Shown here: positions 17,336 to 27,203 of the stretch, piece after piece
Layout: each line of letters starts with the position of its first letter
How positions within the stretch are numbered: position 1 is the first letter of the stretch
DNA from: DATJPD01 sp035506575
GTDB taxonomy: Bacteria > Pseudomonadota > Alphaproteobacteria > CACIAM-22H2
Direction of reading: 5' to 3'
Assembly (NCBI GenBank): GCA_035506575.1
Contig: DATJPD010000177.1
Location: forward strand, 12,591-76,590
Length of the DNA stretch: 64,000 bases
Position numbers and translations under genes: made by a program
The notes under the pieces: generated by a model
The model's input: only the letters and a program-made list of their open reading frames with translations
Told to the model about the DNA's origin: nothing
The model's database searches: none

Positions 17336-19195
17336 TCAGCCGCGACCGCCGGAGCGGCACCATCGTTGCCACACGGCGCGCAGCGCGCGCTCGAAGTAGC
17401 GCACCGTCCGCTGTTCGTCGCATATGGACGAATGCAGTACCCGTTCGCGCAAGCCGGCACGCAGCGCCGATAGGCGGGCGGGATCGCGGGCGAGCCGCGC
17501 CGCGATCCCGACATACTCATCGGCGCTGTGCGCGATCAGCTCCTCCAGCTTCACCGCGTGGAGCATCGAGGCGGTCCACCGGCCCATGAAGGTCGAGCCA
17601 GCCAGGGAGACGACGGGCACGCCCATCCACAGCGCCTCGAACGTGGTCGTCGACCCGGTAAAGGGGAAGGGGTCCAGGGCGATATCGGTCTCGTTGTAGA
17701 GGCTCAAATGATCACCGAACACCCGCTGAACCGGATCGAACTCGACGCGCTGCGCCGCCGGCCCGAGCGCCTCGACCACGCGGGCCCGCAGCCGCTCGCT
17801 CGCATATTTGCGCTGGAATTTGAGGAACAGGCGCGCCTCGGGCAGGCGCTCGAGGATGCGCCGCCACAGTGCCAGAACCGGCTTGCCGATCTTCAGCGGA
17901 TTGTTGAAGCACGCAAAGGTCACGTGCCCGGCCGAAATTTGGGGCAGCGGTCCAACCTCCGGCCCGCCGGCGATCGGCCGGTGGAGGTAGAAATTCGGCA
18001 GGCAGAGCGGGCGCTCCGAAAAATATTCCGATGCGGAGCGTGGGACCATGAACCGGTTGGCGATGAAATAGTCCATGTCGGCCAGGCCGCTGGTCGCGGC
18101 GTCGAACAGGCTGACCTGCACGGGCGCCGGCCGCCAGGCCGCCACCTGCGGCCGATTATTGTCGAACCGCCCGCCGACATAGATCATCACATCGATGGCA
18201 TCGGCCCGGATCTGTGCCGCGACCTCCGCATCGCTCGACCCGATGGTCGACCGCCACGCATCGGCGCGCTTGCGAAACCAGTCGGTCATCTCGTCGGCGT
18301 TCTCGACTTCGGCATAGCAGATGAACTCGAACTGCGTGGTGTCACGAGCGGCGAACAGCGGCTCGAGGTTTCGCCCCACCGGATGCTGATAGAGATCGGA
18401 GGACAGCCAGCCGACGCGCAAGCGCCGCTCCGGGTCGCGATCGTTCGCGGGCGGCGGCAGCTTCTGTTCCACCCGCGTCGCCATCGCCACTGCGAACGAA
18501 AGATGCTCAGCCTTCCGGTCGGCGTCGCTGAGCTCGGAAGCGTACAGCATAGTCCGGATGAGATTGCGCCGGACGGCAACGTCTTGCGGATCCAGTTCAA
18601 TCGCCCGCCGATATTGCCGGATTGCTTCGCCGTGCTGCCCCGACTCGTCGAGCGCCCGGCCCAGCCGCAACGCGGCCGTTGAATCCCGCGGTGCCAGCGC
18701 AACCGCCCGTCGGCCACGGCACTCCGCCGCATCGAGATCGCCGCGGATGAGCGCCAGGGCGGCGAGGTCGCTATGGGCGGCCACATGTTCGGGCTGCAGC
18801 GCCAGCACCCGCCGATACGCCTCCTCGGACTCCGCGTAACGGCGGAGGTTCATGAGCGTGGCGGCCAGCCGGCCTTGCGCCTCGACATGCTCGGGTCGCA
18901 GGGCGGCCGCCCGGCGGTAGTGGTCCGCGGCCTCCGCGGTCTGGCCGTTCGCCGCCAGCATCGCGCCGAGATTGAACTCCGCCTCGGCATAGTCGGGCTT
19001 CGCGGCAACCGCGCGCGTCACGAGCCCGATCGCCTCTTCAGCGCGCCCGCCGGCGAAGCGGATCGCCCCCAGAAGATGCAGGGCACGCGCATCCTCTGGG
19101 CTGCGCGCGAGGATCGCTTGGCAGAGCGCCTCGGCCTCGGCGCTGCGCCCGTTGCGGTGAAGCGCCACGGCCTGGTCGAACTCTCCCCCGGTCAC
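17336..19195 (-). CDS. TPR-repeat O-GlcNAc transferase-like protein (SPINDLY/GT41)
   Basis: 619 aa, last gene of a six-gene minus-strand operon. I use the GTG at 19195, which overlaps the upstream stop by 4 bp (GTGA) and aligns with the neighbour's N-terminus (TGGEFDQAVALHRNGRSAEA versus TDDPAAPLSRAIELHRAGRSA). A longer ATG start at 19225 is possible. TPRs fill about 1-215. Catalytic landmarks are H271 (LYQHPVGRN), GRFDNNRP at 342-349, K435 (PLKIGK) and FTGSTTTFEALWMGVP. It is a tandem paralogue of the gene before it and belongs to the derived GRFDxNRP subgroup. Confidence 0.92.
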   Translation of the reverse strand: MTGGEFDQAVALHRNGRSAEAEALCQAILARSPEDARALHLLGAIRFAGGRAEEAIGLVTRAVAAKPDYAEAEFNLGAMLAANGQTAEAADHYRRAAALRPEHVEAQGRLAATLMNLRRYAESEEAYRRVLALQPEHVAAHSDLAALALIRGDLDAAECRGRRAVALAPRDSTAALRLGRALDESGQHGEAIRQYRRAIELDPQDVAVRRNLIRTMLYASELSDADRKAEHLSFAVAMATRVEQKLPPPANDRDPERRLRVGWLSSDLYQHPVGRNLEPLFAARDTTQFEFICYAEVENADEMTDWFRKRADAWRSTIGSSDAEVAAQIRADAIDVMIYVGGRFDNNRPQVAAWRPAPVQVSLFDAATSGLADMDYFIANRFMVPRSASEYFSERPLCLPNFYLHRPIAGGPEVGPLPQISAGHVTFACFNNPLKIGKPVLALWRRILERLPEARLFLKFQRKYASERLRARVVEALGPAAQRVEFDPVQRVFGDHLSLYNETDIALDPFPFTGSTTTFEALWMGVPVVSLAGSTFMGRWTASMLHAVKLEELIAHSADEYVGIAARLARDPARLSALRAGLRERVLHSSICDEQRTVRYFERALRAVWQRWCRSGGRG

Positions 19196-21267
19196 GGCTG
19201 CTCTGCCCTGCACCAGTGGCGCCACATCCCCCGGAGCGCCCGCTCGAAATGACGCGCAAAACGCTGGCCATCACACAAGGGGGAGGTCGAAACCCGCCCA
19301 CGCAAACTCGTCCGCAGTTCCACCAGTCGCTGCGGATCGCTCGCCAGACGCAGCGCGATCTCCACGTATTGCTCCGGTGTCTGCGCGATCAGCTCCTCGA
19401 GCTTCAGCGCTCGCAGCATCGAAGCGCTCCACCGCGCCATCATCGTTTCGCCGAGAAGGGTCACCACCGGCACGCCCATCCACAACGCTTCGAATGTCGT
19501 CGTCGACCCGTTGAACGGGAACGGATCAAGCGCGATGTCGACCTGGCGATAGAGATCCAGATGGTCCTTCAGCGGCCGACTCTCGACGTCGAACTCGACG
19601 CGCGTCATCAACTCGGACCCCAGTTCGTCACGCAGCCGGCTGAGGATGCTGGCGTCGGCGTAGGCCTCGTGAAAGCGAAGCAACAGCCGCGCATCCGGCC
19701 GGCGACGCAGCATTTTCGACCACAGCGCGAGCGTCTGCGAACTGAGCTTGGCCGGGTTGTTGAAGCTCCCGAAGGTCGGGCATCCGCTCGCCTGGCACGG
19801 CGGCATCGCCACGGCCGGCGAGTCGGCCACGGGCGGCTGAATGCTGAAAAGATGCGGCAGGCGAACCACGCGCTCCGTGAACCGTTCCGCCGCTCGCCGC
19901 GGCACCAGCACCGGATCGGCGATCAGGTAGTCCATCTCCGACAGGCCGCTCGTCGCTGCGTCATAGAGACTGACCTGTACCGGCGCTGCGCGCCACGCCG
20001 CTACCTGCGGCCGATTGTCGTCAAACCGCCCAGCGAGATAGATCATCACGTCGATGCGGTCGGCACGGATCTGACCGGCCACCGCGTCATCGTCGAGACG
20101 GACGACCGACCGCCAGGCATCGGCGTGCTGGCGAAACCAGTCGGTCAGATGGTTCGGCTGCTGCACGTGGGCATAACCCACGAACTCGAATTTGGCGCGA
20201 TCGATGTGGCGAAACAGCCGTTCGAGGTTCCGCGCGACCGGATGCCAATGAAAATCGGAAGACAGCCAGCCCACGCGGAGCCGTCGCACGGGATCGCGGT
20301 CGTTCGGCAGAGACGGCAAACGCCGCCTGACCCGGGACGCCAACGCGCGACCATTTTCAAGCGAGTAGGCGAAACGCTCGTCCAGAGACAGATCGGCAAC
20401 ATAGGGCAAAGTGGCCATGAGCACGCGGCGAGGACCGAGTAGTTCGGGCGAGCGCTCGACCGCCTGTCGGACCATCGTCGCAGCAGAAGCTGCCTTTCCC
20501 TGGGCCAGCAGGATGAGCGACAGCTCCTCGAGGACCCGCGCGTCGTCCGGAAACAGCGACATGGCCCGGCGAGCCAGCTCTTCGGCCTCCACGAGCCGGA
20601 AGTTTTCGCGCAACGCCGTGATCAGCGGTTTGATCACCTCGGCCGAGTCCGGCGCCAGCGCCAGCCCGCGCCGATACTCCGCGATCGCCGCATTGCCGTC
20701 GCCTTGCTGGCGAAGCGCGTCTCCGAGCCACACGCGGGCGAGTGCGAAATTCGGCGCCAGGGCCACCGCGCGGCGGCTGAGCTCGACGGCGCGCGCGGCA
20801 TGGCCGCCTGTGAGCATCAGGGCCGCGAGATCCATCAGAGCCGGCGGATCCTCCGGCCGCAGGACGAGCAGGCGCTCGAACGCACGTTCGGCCGCCTCGT
20901 ACCGGCCAAGGTTCATCAGCGTGGCGGCGAGCCGGGCCTGGGCCTCGACGTGGTCGGGACGCAGTGCGGCCGCCCGGCCGAAATGATCCGCCGCCTCGGC
21001 CGGCCGGCCGGCGGCGGTCAGCATTGCACCGAGGTTGAACTCGGCATCGGCGTAGTCCGGCCTCGCCGCAATCGCCCGCTCCACCAGGCCGATCGCCTCG
21101 GCCGTCCTGCCGCCTGAGAAACGGATGGCGCCGAGGAGATGCAGGGCGCGCGCCTGTGCGGGCTGTTGCGCGAGGATCTGCTCGCACAGCGCCTCCGCCT
21201 CGGCGCTGCGCCCGGCGCGGTGAAGCTCGATGGCGCGCGAGAGTGGCGCCGCCGGATCGTCGGTCAC
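19192..21267 (-). CDS. TPR-repeat O-GlcNAc transferase-like protein (SPINDLY/GT41)
   Basis: 691 aa, GTG start, fifth gene of the minus operon. Seven or so TPRs cover residues 1-270. Landmarks are H342 (FHWHPVARN), GRFDDNRP at 413-420, K507 (NPAKLSS), FNGSTTTFEALWMGVP and the C-terminal CDGQRFARHFERAL tail. Similarity to the following gene runs the length of the protein, pointing to tandem duplication with later divergence of TPR number. It is cytoplasmic, with predicted protein-directed sugar transfer; donor and acceptor are unknown. Confidence 0.92.
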   Translation of the reverse strand: MTDDPAAPLSRAIELHRAGRSAEAEALCEQILAQQPAQARALHLLGAIRFSGGRTAEAIGLVERAIAARPDYADAEFNLGAMLTAAGRPAEAADHFGRAAALRPDHVEAQARLAATLMNLGRYEAAERAFERLLVLRPEDPPALMDLAALMLTGGHAARAVELSRRAVALAPNFALARVWLGDALRQQGDGNAAIAEYRRGLALAPDSAEVIKPLITALRENFRLVEAEELARRAMSLFPDDARVLEELSLILLAQGKAASAATMVRQAVERSPELLGPRRVLMATLPYVADLSLDERFAYSLENGRALASRVRRRLPSLPNDRDPVRRLRVGWLSSDFHWHPVARNLERLFRHIDRAKFEFVGYAHVQQPNHLTDWFRQHADAWRSVVRLDDDAVAGQIRADRIDVMIYLAGRFDDNRPQVAAWRAAPVQVSLYDAATSGLSEMDYLIADPVLVPRRAAERFTERVVRLPHLFSIQPPVADSPAVAMPPCQASGCPTFGSFNNPAKLSSQTLALWSKMLRRRPDARLLLRFHEAYADASILSRLRDELGSELMTRVEFDVESRPLKDHLDLYRQVDIALDPFPFNGSTTTFEALWMGVPVVTLLGETMMARWSASMLRALKLEELIAQTPEQYVEIALRLASDPQRLVELRTSLRGRVSTSPLCDGQRFARHFERALRGMWRHWCRAEQP

Positions 21268-21310
21268 AACGTCGCGGCGGTGCCTGCGCCCGTCATGTCT
21301 CTAGCCCCAA

Positions 21311-21991
21311 TCATGTCTCGAGCCAGAGCCGCAAGAGGTTCTTGCGAACCTTGTCGAGCGCGTTGAGCGCCGGCTTTACCGCCTGCTGGCCGCCGGTTTC
21401 GATCATCTGGCTGGCGACCGCGAGATCGAGCAGGACCTCGCGCCGCGAGGGATCGCGGATCATGCTTTGCAGCCACGTAATGATGGCGAGCCGCTCGCCC
21501 CGCGTCACCGGCTTCACTTCGTGGAAGCTATAAGTCGGATAGACGACCATGTGGCCCGGAGGAAGCTTGAACTGCGATAGCCCGTAGCTGCTCTTGATGA
21601 GCAGCTCGCCGCCATCGTACTCGGACGGATCGTTCATGAACAAGGTGAGCGAGCAGTCAACGCGGATCGGGTCGTCGGCGTCGCCCATGATCGCGTTGTC
21701 GACGTGATCGCCGTAGTACATGCCGGGCTTGTAGAGGTTGAACCGCGGCGGAATGATCTTGAGCGGGGCCGCGACCGTCTTGAAGATCGAATTGCGGTTG
21801 AGCGCCGCCAGGATCGTGCGCTGGATATCGGCCATGCGGTCGGACTTGCGGTCCGTCTGCAGATTCTTCTTGGCCTCCTTGGCACGCCCGCCGGCGGTCA
21901 GCCCGCCTTCGACGAAATCCTCAGGCTGCAGTTGATCGCGGATCTGCTTGATTTCCGCAGGACTCAAGATATCGGGAATGACGACCAGCAT
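21311..21991 (-). CDS. PKHD-type Fe(II)/2OG hydroxylase (PiuC/YbiX family)
   Basis: 226 aa, the usual length for PKHD hydroxylases. The open frame continues far upstream, but MLVVIPDILSP at 21991 matches the family N-terminus. Iron ligands are H96-x-D98 (YYGDHVDNA) and H157 (YSFHEV), with R167 for 2-oxoglutarate. YDGGELLI and KLPPGHMVVYP are family signatures. Such genes usually sit beside TonB iron receptors. Here it lies between two GT41 genes (43 and 53 bp gaps), which suggests it was recruited to hydroxylate the glycosylation target; that is inference. Confidence 0.92.
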   Translation of the reverse strand: MLVVIPDILSPAEIKQIRDQLQPEDFVEGGLTAGGRAKEAKKNLQTDRKSDRMADIQRTILAALNRNSIFKTVAAPLKIIPPRFNLYKPGMYYGDHVDNAIMGDADDPIRVDCSLTLFMNDPSEYDGGELLIKSSYGLSQFKLPPGHMVVYPTYSFHEVKPVTRGERLAIITWLQSMIRDPSRREVLLDLAVASQMIETGGQQAVKPALNALDKVRKNLLRLWLET

Positions 21992-22044
21992 GAACGGCGG
22001 CTCCGTGGGAGAATGCGCTAATGTCGGCGCCGCGCGCGCCGTGG

Positions 22045-23949
22045 TCAAGCGTCGAGCGGCGCGGGCGGCACGCCGCGAACGCGGCGCTGCCACATTTTCT
22101 CGTAGAGTGATTCTAAGTCGCGAACCGAACGGTCGGTGTCGAAAAACGGCGCCGTCGCGCGGTTCGCCCGCAGCCGCGCGCGCACGCTGGCCAGCCGCTC
22201 GGGATTCCGCGCGAGATCGAGACTGAGGCGCCGATACTCGTCCAGATCTCGCACGATCAGCTCGGGCACGCCCGCGGCCTGCACCAGACTTGGGCCGACC
22301 CGCGCCGGAAAGGTGTCCCCCAGGATCGTGACCAGCGGCACGCCGGCCCACAGGGCGTCGCTTCCGGTCGTGTGCGCGCCATAGGTTCCGGTATCGAAGT
22401 GAATGTCGGCCAGGGCAAGACGGCCCAGATGTTCCGATTTCGCTCGCCGCCCTGCGAACACCAGGCGCGCGGGATCGATCCCGTGCGCCGACGCCGCGAG
22501 GCGCAGATTGGCCTGCATCGTCGGCGACTCGCCGAACAACCACAGCACGGAGTTCGGGACCTCGCGCAGAATCTCCATCCACAGGCCGAAGATCTCGCGC
22601 TCGATCTTCTCGCTCACGCAGAAGCACGCGAAGACGAAGGCGGCGTCCGGCAGTCCCTCGGCGGTGCGCGGCGGGGTCGCTCCGATCGCCTGGTCCCGGT
22701 TGTTGATCTGGTAGCAATGGGACACGCGGGCAACCGTCTCGAGATAGTCGGCGGCATGCTCGGGCGGTGTGACGACCGGATCGCCGATGATGTAATCGTA
22801 GAGCCGGGCGCTCAGCGTGCCCGCGAAATTGAGGTACGACACCTGCACGGGTGCGGGCCGAAACGCGAGGATCCCCGGCCGCATGAACTGGTTGAATCCC
22901 GAAATGTCGACCAGGATGTCGACTCCGTCGGCGTAGATGCGGCGCGCCGCGTCGACGTCGGTGAGATCGCTGAGATCGGCCACCGCATCGCACCCCTCGC
23001 GCAGGATCCCGGCGCCGACGGCGTCGGGCGGCTTCACCGGGTAAGCGGTGACCCGCACGCGACGCCGGTCGTGGCGGCGATACATGCCGGTCGTGAGCTG
23101 CAGGATGGGGTGATCATGGAAGTCCCCGGAGATGTATCCGATGGACAGGACCGGCTTGGCGGCCGGCTGAAACGTGAAGCCAAGAGTCGATGCCAGCGGT
23201 GCCGCCGCGTCTTCGTAGGCGCGCGATGCCATCTCGGCGATCGCCTTGCGCTCGCGGCGGCTGGTCGGAAGACGAAGCGAGAACCACGGCGTGATGGCAC
23301 ACGGCCGGCCGGCCACGGCCTTGTCGATCTCGGCGCGCAGCATCGGCATGGCGCGATCGAGGCGGTCCCAGTCGCATACGGCCTGCGAGAGCTGCGCCAG
23401 AAGAACGGCGGCCCGTACATGATCGGGCTTGAGCCGGCACGCCGTCTCCAGGGCGGCGATCGCCATCTCGAGCTTCTTGGCGTGCATGTACGTGACGCCC
23501 AGATTGAAATGGGCGTCGAACGAGTTGGGATCGGTCGCCAGCGCGCGCTCGAACTGCTCGACGGCACCGGTCGCGTCGCCCGCCTGGCGGAGGACCAGAC
23601 CGATATTGACCAGCGGTGCGGCCAGCTTCGGATTCGCGGCATGGACCTGGCGCCATAGCTCGATCGCCTCGGCCCCGCGGCCTGTCTTGCTCAGCAAGAC
23701 GGCGACACTGTTGAGCAGCGCCGGCTCGTTCGGGAACGCAGCGAGAAGCCGGTGATAGTAGGGCTCCGCCTCGGCGAAGCGGTTGCGGCGCGACAGGAAC
23801 TCGGCCAGCGCGAACGTCGTCGTGCCGTCGGCCGGGTCGGTCGCGAGCGCCTCGCGCAGGCTGCGCTCCGCAGCGGCATAATCGCCGCGGTTTTCCGCGT
23901 CACGGGCGGCCCGGCGGAGAGCGCCGCTATCGGGACCGGGCGGGCTCAT
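22045..23949 (-). CDS. TPR-repeat O-GlcNAc transferase-like protein (more canonical GT41)
   Basis: 634 aa, third gene of the minus operon. About five TPRs lie in residues 8-190, then a non-TPR helical linker, then the transferase. Landmarks are H280 (FHDHPI), K448 (SEKIERE) and the donor loop YGAHTTGSDALWAGVP. The last is closer to eukaryotic OGT (GHTTGMDVLWAGTP) than to the other copies. It lacks GRFDxNRP and has DISGFNQFMRPG at that place. It is therefore a third catalytic type in the same locus. It sits 15 bp after the radical SAM gene, so the two are probably co-translated. Confidence 0.9.
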   Translation of the reverse strand: MSPPGPDSGALRRAARDAENRGDYAAAERSLREALATDPADGTTTFALAEFLSRRNRFAEAEPYYHRLLAAFPNEPALLNSVAVLLSKTGRGAEAIELWRQVHAANPKLAAPLVNIGLVLRQAGDATGAVEQFERALATDPNSFDAHFNLGVTYMHAKKLEMAIAALETACRLKPDHVRAAVLLAQLSQAVCDWDRLDRAMPMLRAEIDKAVAGRPCAITPWFSLRLPTSRRERKAIAEMASRAYEDAAAPLASTLGFTFQPAAKPVLSIGYISGDFHDHPILQLTTGMYRRHDRRRVRVTAYPVKPPDAVGAGILREGCDAVADLSDLTDVDAARRIYADGVDILVDISGFNQFMRPGILAFRPAPVQVSYLNFAGTLSARLYDYIIGDPVVTPPEHAADYLETVARVSHCYQINNRDQAIGATPPRTAEGLPDAAFVFACFCVSEKIEREIFGLWMEILREVPNSVLWLFGESPTMQANLRLAASAHGIDPARLVFAGRRAKSEHLGRLALADIHFDTGTYGAHTTGSDALWAGVPLVTILGDTFPARVGPSLVQAAGVPELIVRDLDEYRRLSLDLARNPERLASVRARLRANRATAPFFDTDRSVRDLESLYEKMWQRRVRGVPPAPLDA

Positions 23950-23964
23950 TCCGGCTCGCCGGCC

Positions 23965-24957
23965 CTATATCGCTTGGTCGAACAGGCCGAGCTGCCGCGC
24001 CGCATCCTCGAATTGCGCGACGAGCGCCGGCGTCTCCTTGACCACCGCGAAGGAGCACGACCGGCACGGAGCGTCCTTGGGACCGAAGCGCAACAGCCGG
24101 CGCCGCCACGCGGCCATCGCAGCACCGCACCAGACATCGAAGATCGAGCCGTCCGGTCCGATCTGACCCACCTTGTAGGCGCGATGCTCCGGATTGTCGG
24201 TGCGGATGTTGCAGCACGGGACGACGGTGCCGTCCATCTCGATGTGCATCTCGTTGAACACGACCAGGCAGGGAGAACGGCGCTGGTAGGTCGACAGGCT
24301 CTCCACGCTCCCGCCGCGATCCCAGCTCTGGATCTGCCCGGCCTCGCCGATCGGATTCTCGAAATTCTTGCCGCGATAGTACACGTGCAGGCCGCCTTTG
24401 TGGGTGACCCGCGCAAGCCGATAATCCGGCTCTTCGACCATCATCTCGTAGGGCAGGCCGAGGGCTTCCAGGCGCGCGCGGAACCGCTGCGCCATGAGAG
24501 CCGGATCGTATTTCTGCGTGTCGCCGAGATAGACGGTCGCCAAGAGCTCGCGCAATCCCGCCGCGTGCAAATCGTCCAGGTAGTCGGCCGTGAGATAGTC
24601 GCCGTTGGTGTAGATCTTCGTGTGCGCCCGCGGCAGGCGCTGCGCGCATTCCTTGATGCGGCCCAGAATGTACTCGCGGTCGGCCAGGGGCTCGTTGTAG
24701 CGGTGGAAGCAGATCCGACCCGCGTAATCGATCGACGCGAGGTCGGCCATGATCCTGCCGTACAGCGCGTCCGACATGGTGCCCTTCAGCCCGCGGCGGT
24801 CGAACAGCGCGTTGGGGCAGAACGAGCAGGCGCGGTTGCAGAACTCCGAGACCTCCATCTCGATGTTGGCGACCGACATCTTGAACAGGTCGCGCTCGTG
24901 CCCGTGCGCGGCCGCGAAATGCAGGGAATTCAAGGTGATGTCGAACCGCGTCTTCAT
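23965..24957 (-). CDS. Radical SAM/SPASM-domain protein
   Basis: 330 aa. The frame is open further upstream, but the ATG at 24957 aligns exactly with the second paralogue at 31972. The radical SAM cluster is C40-x3-C44-x2-C47 (CNRACSFC). A C-terminal SPASM/twitch-like module has C-x12-G-x4-CC (ending VVPCCN) and a later CRSC pair that would bind an auxiliary Fe-S cluster. Such enzymes modify peptides, sugars or other small molecules by radical chemistry. No precursor-peptide gene is visible nearby. It sits between two GT41 genes (35 and 15 bp gaps), pointing to a shared substrate. Confidence 0.88.
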   Translation of the reverse strand: MKTRFDITLNSLHFAAAHGHERDLFKMSVANIEMEVSEFCNRACSFCPNALFDRRGLKGTMSDALYGRIMADLASIDYAGRICFHRYNEPLADREYILGRIKECAQRLPRAHTKIYTNGDYLTADYLDDLHAAGLRELLATVYLGDTQKYDPALMAQRFRARLEALGLPYEMMVEEPDYRLARVTHKGGLHVYYRGKNFENPIGEAGQIQSWDRGGSVESLSTYQRRSPCLVVFNEMHIEMDGTVVPCCNIRTDNPEHRAYKVGQIGPDGSIFDVWCGAAMAAWRRRLLRFGPKDAPCRSCSFAVVKETPALVAQFEDAARQLGLFDQAI

Positions 24958-24992
24958 GATGCCCGGGCCCAGGTCGAGGGCCCGAATGTACC

Positions 24993-27203
24993 CTAATTTT
25001 TGTGCGCGCGGCACCACTCCCGCCAGGCCTGGCGCAGCGCCGTCTCGAGCTCGCGCGTGACCAGGGCGGCATCGCACACGGACGAGCCGGCGATCCGCGC
25101 CCGCAGCGCGCCACGCAGTTCGCGCAGGCGCTCGCGATCGGCGGCCAATCGCGCCGCGATCTCGACGTACCGGGCCGGCGTGTCCGCGACCAGCTCCGGC
25201 AATCCGACACGGGTGAGGAGACTCACGCCGACCCGGCTCATATGAGTGTCGCCGGCAAGGGCGATGACGGGGACGCCCATCCACAACGCCTCGCAGGTCG
25301 TGGTCGTGCCGTTGTAGGGAAACGGATCGAGAGCGATATCGACCCGATCGTAAGCGGCGAGATGGCGGCGCGGATCGTCGATGAAGCTGATGAGGTCGAC
25401 GCGCGCTGCAGGCACACCGCGCCGCTCGAAGCCGTGGCGATATTCCGCCACGGTCGAGGGCAGGCTGAAGCCGCGATGCTTGAGACACAGCCGTGCGTCC
25501 GGGACGGCCGTCAGCAGCTCGGCCCACACATCAAGCGTCTTCTCGCGGATCTTCGCCGCATGGTTGAAGCAGCCGAAGGTGACGTAGCCTTTGGCGTCCG
25601 CCGGCAGGGGGGCGACCGCCGGCATGTCGTCGATGGGCTGATAGCAGTTGAACCCGGTCGGCAGCCGCAGCAGCCTCTCGCTGTACTGGTCGTCGGTCAG
25701 GCCGGGAGGGTCCGCCAGCGGATCGGTGATCCGCCAGTCGATCTGCGGCAAGCCGGTCGTCGCGGGGTAGCCGAGCCATGTCGCCTGGACGGGCGCCGGT
25801 TTGCGCGCGAACGTCAGGAGGCGGCCGCCGACCGTGTGCCCCGCCAGGTCGATGAGGATGTCGATCCCGTCAGCCCGTATTGCAGAGGCGAGGGACTCGT
25901 CGCTCATCCCGGTGGTGTCGCGCCAGTGATCCGCACTCTCGACCAGCCGGCGCAGCCGCTCCGTCACCGCATCGGGCGCCTTCACCTCGGCGTAGCAAAA
26001 CACCTCGACCGTGCTGCGGTCATGCGCCGCGAGCACCGGAGCGATGAAATTTGCCACCGGGTGATGGAAGAAATCCGGCGAGACGTAGCCGACGCGCAGG
26101 CGCCGGTCGGGATCGCGCGAATTCGCGTGACCCACCGCAGGCGGCAGCACGAGGCCGTTCGCCCAGGCGGTCGCCGCGGCGAGCGGCGCTTTCGCATCCT
26201 CGCTGACATAGAGCAATCCCATGAGGCCGCAATCGGCGGCGACCGCGAGCGCTGGGTCGAGCTCGCGCGCCCGGGTGATATGGACGAACGCTTCGTCGAG
26301 CTTGCCGATCGTCAGCAACGCACCGCCGAATCCCAGGTGAAAGCGCGCATCGTCGGGCCGCAAGGTGACGGCACGCTGATAGGCCTGAAGTGCTGATTCG
26401 ACCAGCCCCTGTTCGTCCAGGATGTTGGCCAGGTTGTTCCATAGCTCCGCCGTGTCCTTCGCCTCGGGGCCGGCCTGCGACAGGGCGCGCTCGAAGAAGG
26501 CGCGCGCCTCGGCGGCGCGGCCTTGCTTGTGCAAGAGGACGCCGAGGTTGTTCCACGGCTTGAGGTAGAACGGGTTCGCCTCGATGGAGCGCCGCCACGC
26601 CGCTTCCGCCGCCTTGGCCTCGCCCCGCCGGTCGTAGGCAATGCCGAGATTGTAGTGCGCCTCGGTCAAGTGAGGATCGAGAGCGACGGCGCGTTTCAGC
26701 GCTGCGACCGCGGCGTCGATCGCACCCGCGCGAATCTGCGCCGTACCCAAATAGCCCTGCACCTCCGCAACATTCGGCGCCAACTGCGCCGCCTGCTGAA
26801 ATGCCTGCAACGCGGCTTGCGGATCGCCCCGCTGCAGCCGCGCGATTCCGAGGTTGACCCACGCCTCGAGATATTTGGGATTGAGGCCGGCGGCCCTTGC
26901 GAAATCTGCCTCGGCGGCTGGTACGTCGCCCGCGGCGCGGTAAGCGACGCCTCGCGCCTGGTAGAACTCGGGCACGGACGGGGCTGCCTCGATTGCCCGC
27001 GTGATCGCCGCGATCGCCTCCGCGTGCCGCCCCTGCTGGTGCGCGAGTACGCCCGACAGGTGCAAGGCGTCGGGATTTTTTGCGTCGGCGGCGAGCGCCT
27101 GGGCATAGAGGGCGGCGGCGGCCTCGAGCTGCCCTGCCCGGTGAAGCTTGACCGCCTCCTGCAGTGCGCCAGCGCCCGGGCGGCGCATTTCAGCTGGCGG
27201 CAT
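24993..27203 (-). CDS. TPR-repeat O-GlcNAc transferase-like protein (canonical bacterial SPINDLY/GT41)
   Basis: 736 aa, first gene of the minus-strand operon and the most canonical copy. About nine TPRs span residues 10-320. Catalytic features are H381 (FFHHPVANF), the standard LAGHT segment with H456, K551 (HAAKIRE) and YNGTTTTCEALWMGVP followed by MSRVG. The four GRFDxNRP paralogues have an arginine where this protein has H456. It probably represents the ancestral member of the cluster. It is divergent from the small methyltransferase at 27347 across 143 bp. Confidence 0.93.
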   Translation of the reverse strand: MPPAEMRRPGAGALQEAVKLHRAGQLEAAAALYAQALAADAKNPDALHLSGVLAHQQGRHAEAIAAITRAIEAAPSVPEFYQARGVAYRAAGDVPAAEADFARAAGLNPKYLEAWVNLGIARLQRGDPQAALQAFQQAAQLAPNVAEVQGYLGTAQIRAGAIDAAVAALKRAVALDPHLTEAHYNLGIAYDRRGEAKAAEAAWRRSIEANPFYLKPWNNLGVLLHKQGRAAEARAFFERALSQAGPEAKDTAELWNNLANILDEQGLVESALQAYQRAVTLRPDDARFHLGFGGALLTIGKLDEAFVHITRARELDPALAVAADCGLMGLLYVSEDAKAPLAAATAWANGLVLPPAVGHANSRDPDRRLRVGYVSPDFFHHPVANFIAPVLAAHDRSTVEVFCYAEVKAPDAVTERLRRLVESADHWRDTTGMSDESLASAIRADGIDILIDLAGHTVGGRLLTFARKPAPVQATWLGYPATTGLPQIDWRITDPLADPPGLTDDQYSERLLRLPTGFNCYQPIDDMPAVAPLPADAKGYVTFGCFNHAAKIREKTLDVWAELLTAVPDARLCLKHRGFSLPSTVAEYRHGFERRGVPAARVDLISFIDDPRRHLAAYDRVDIALDPFPYNGTTTTCEALWMGVPVIALAGDTHMSRVGVSLLTRVGLPELVADTPARYVEIAARLAADRERLRELRGALRARIAGSSVCDAALVTRELETALRQAWREWCRAHKN

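Noticed and set aside
21992..22993. 334-residue N-terminal extension of the PKHD hydroxylase frame
   Set aside because: The extension is Arg-rich and antisense-like over the neighbouring GT41 gene; the family N-terminus begins exactly at the ATG at 21991.
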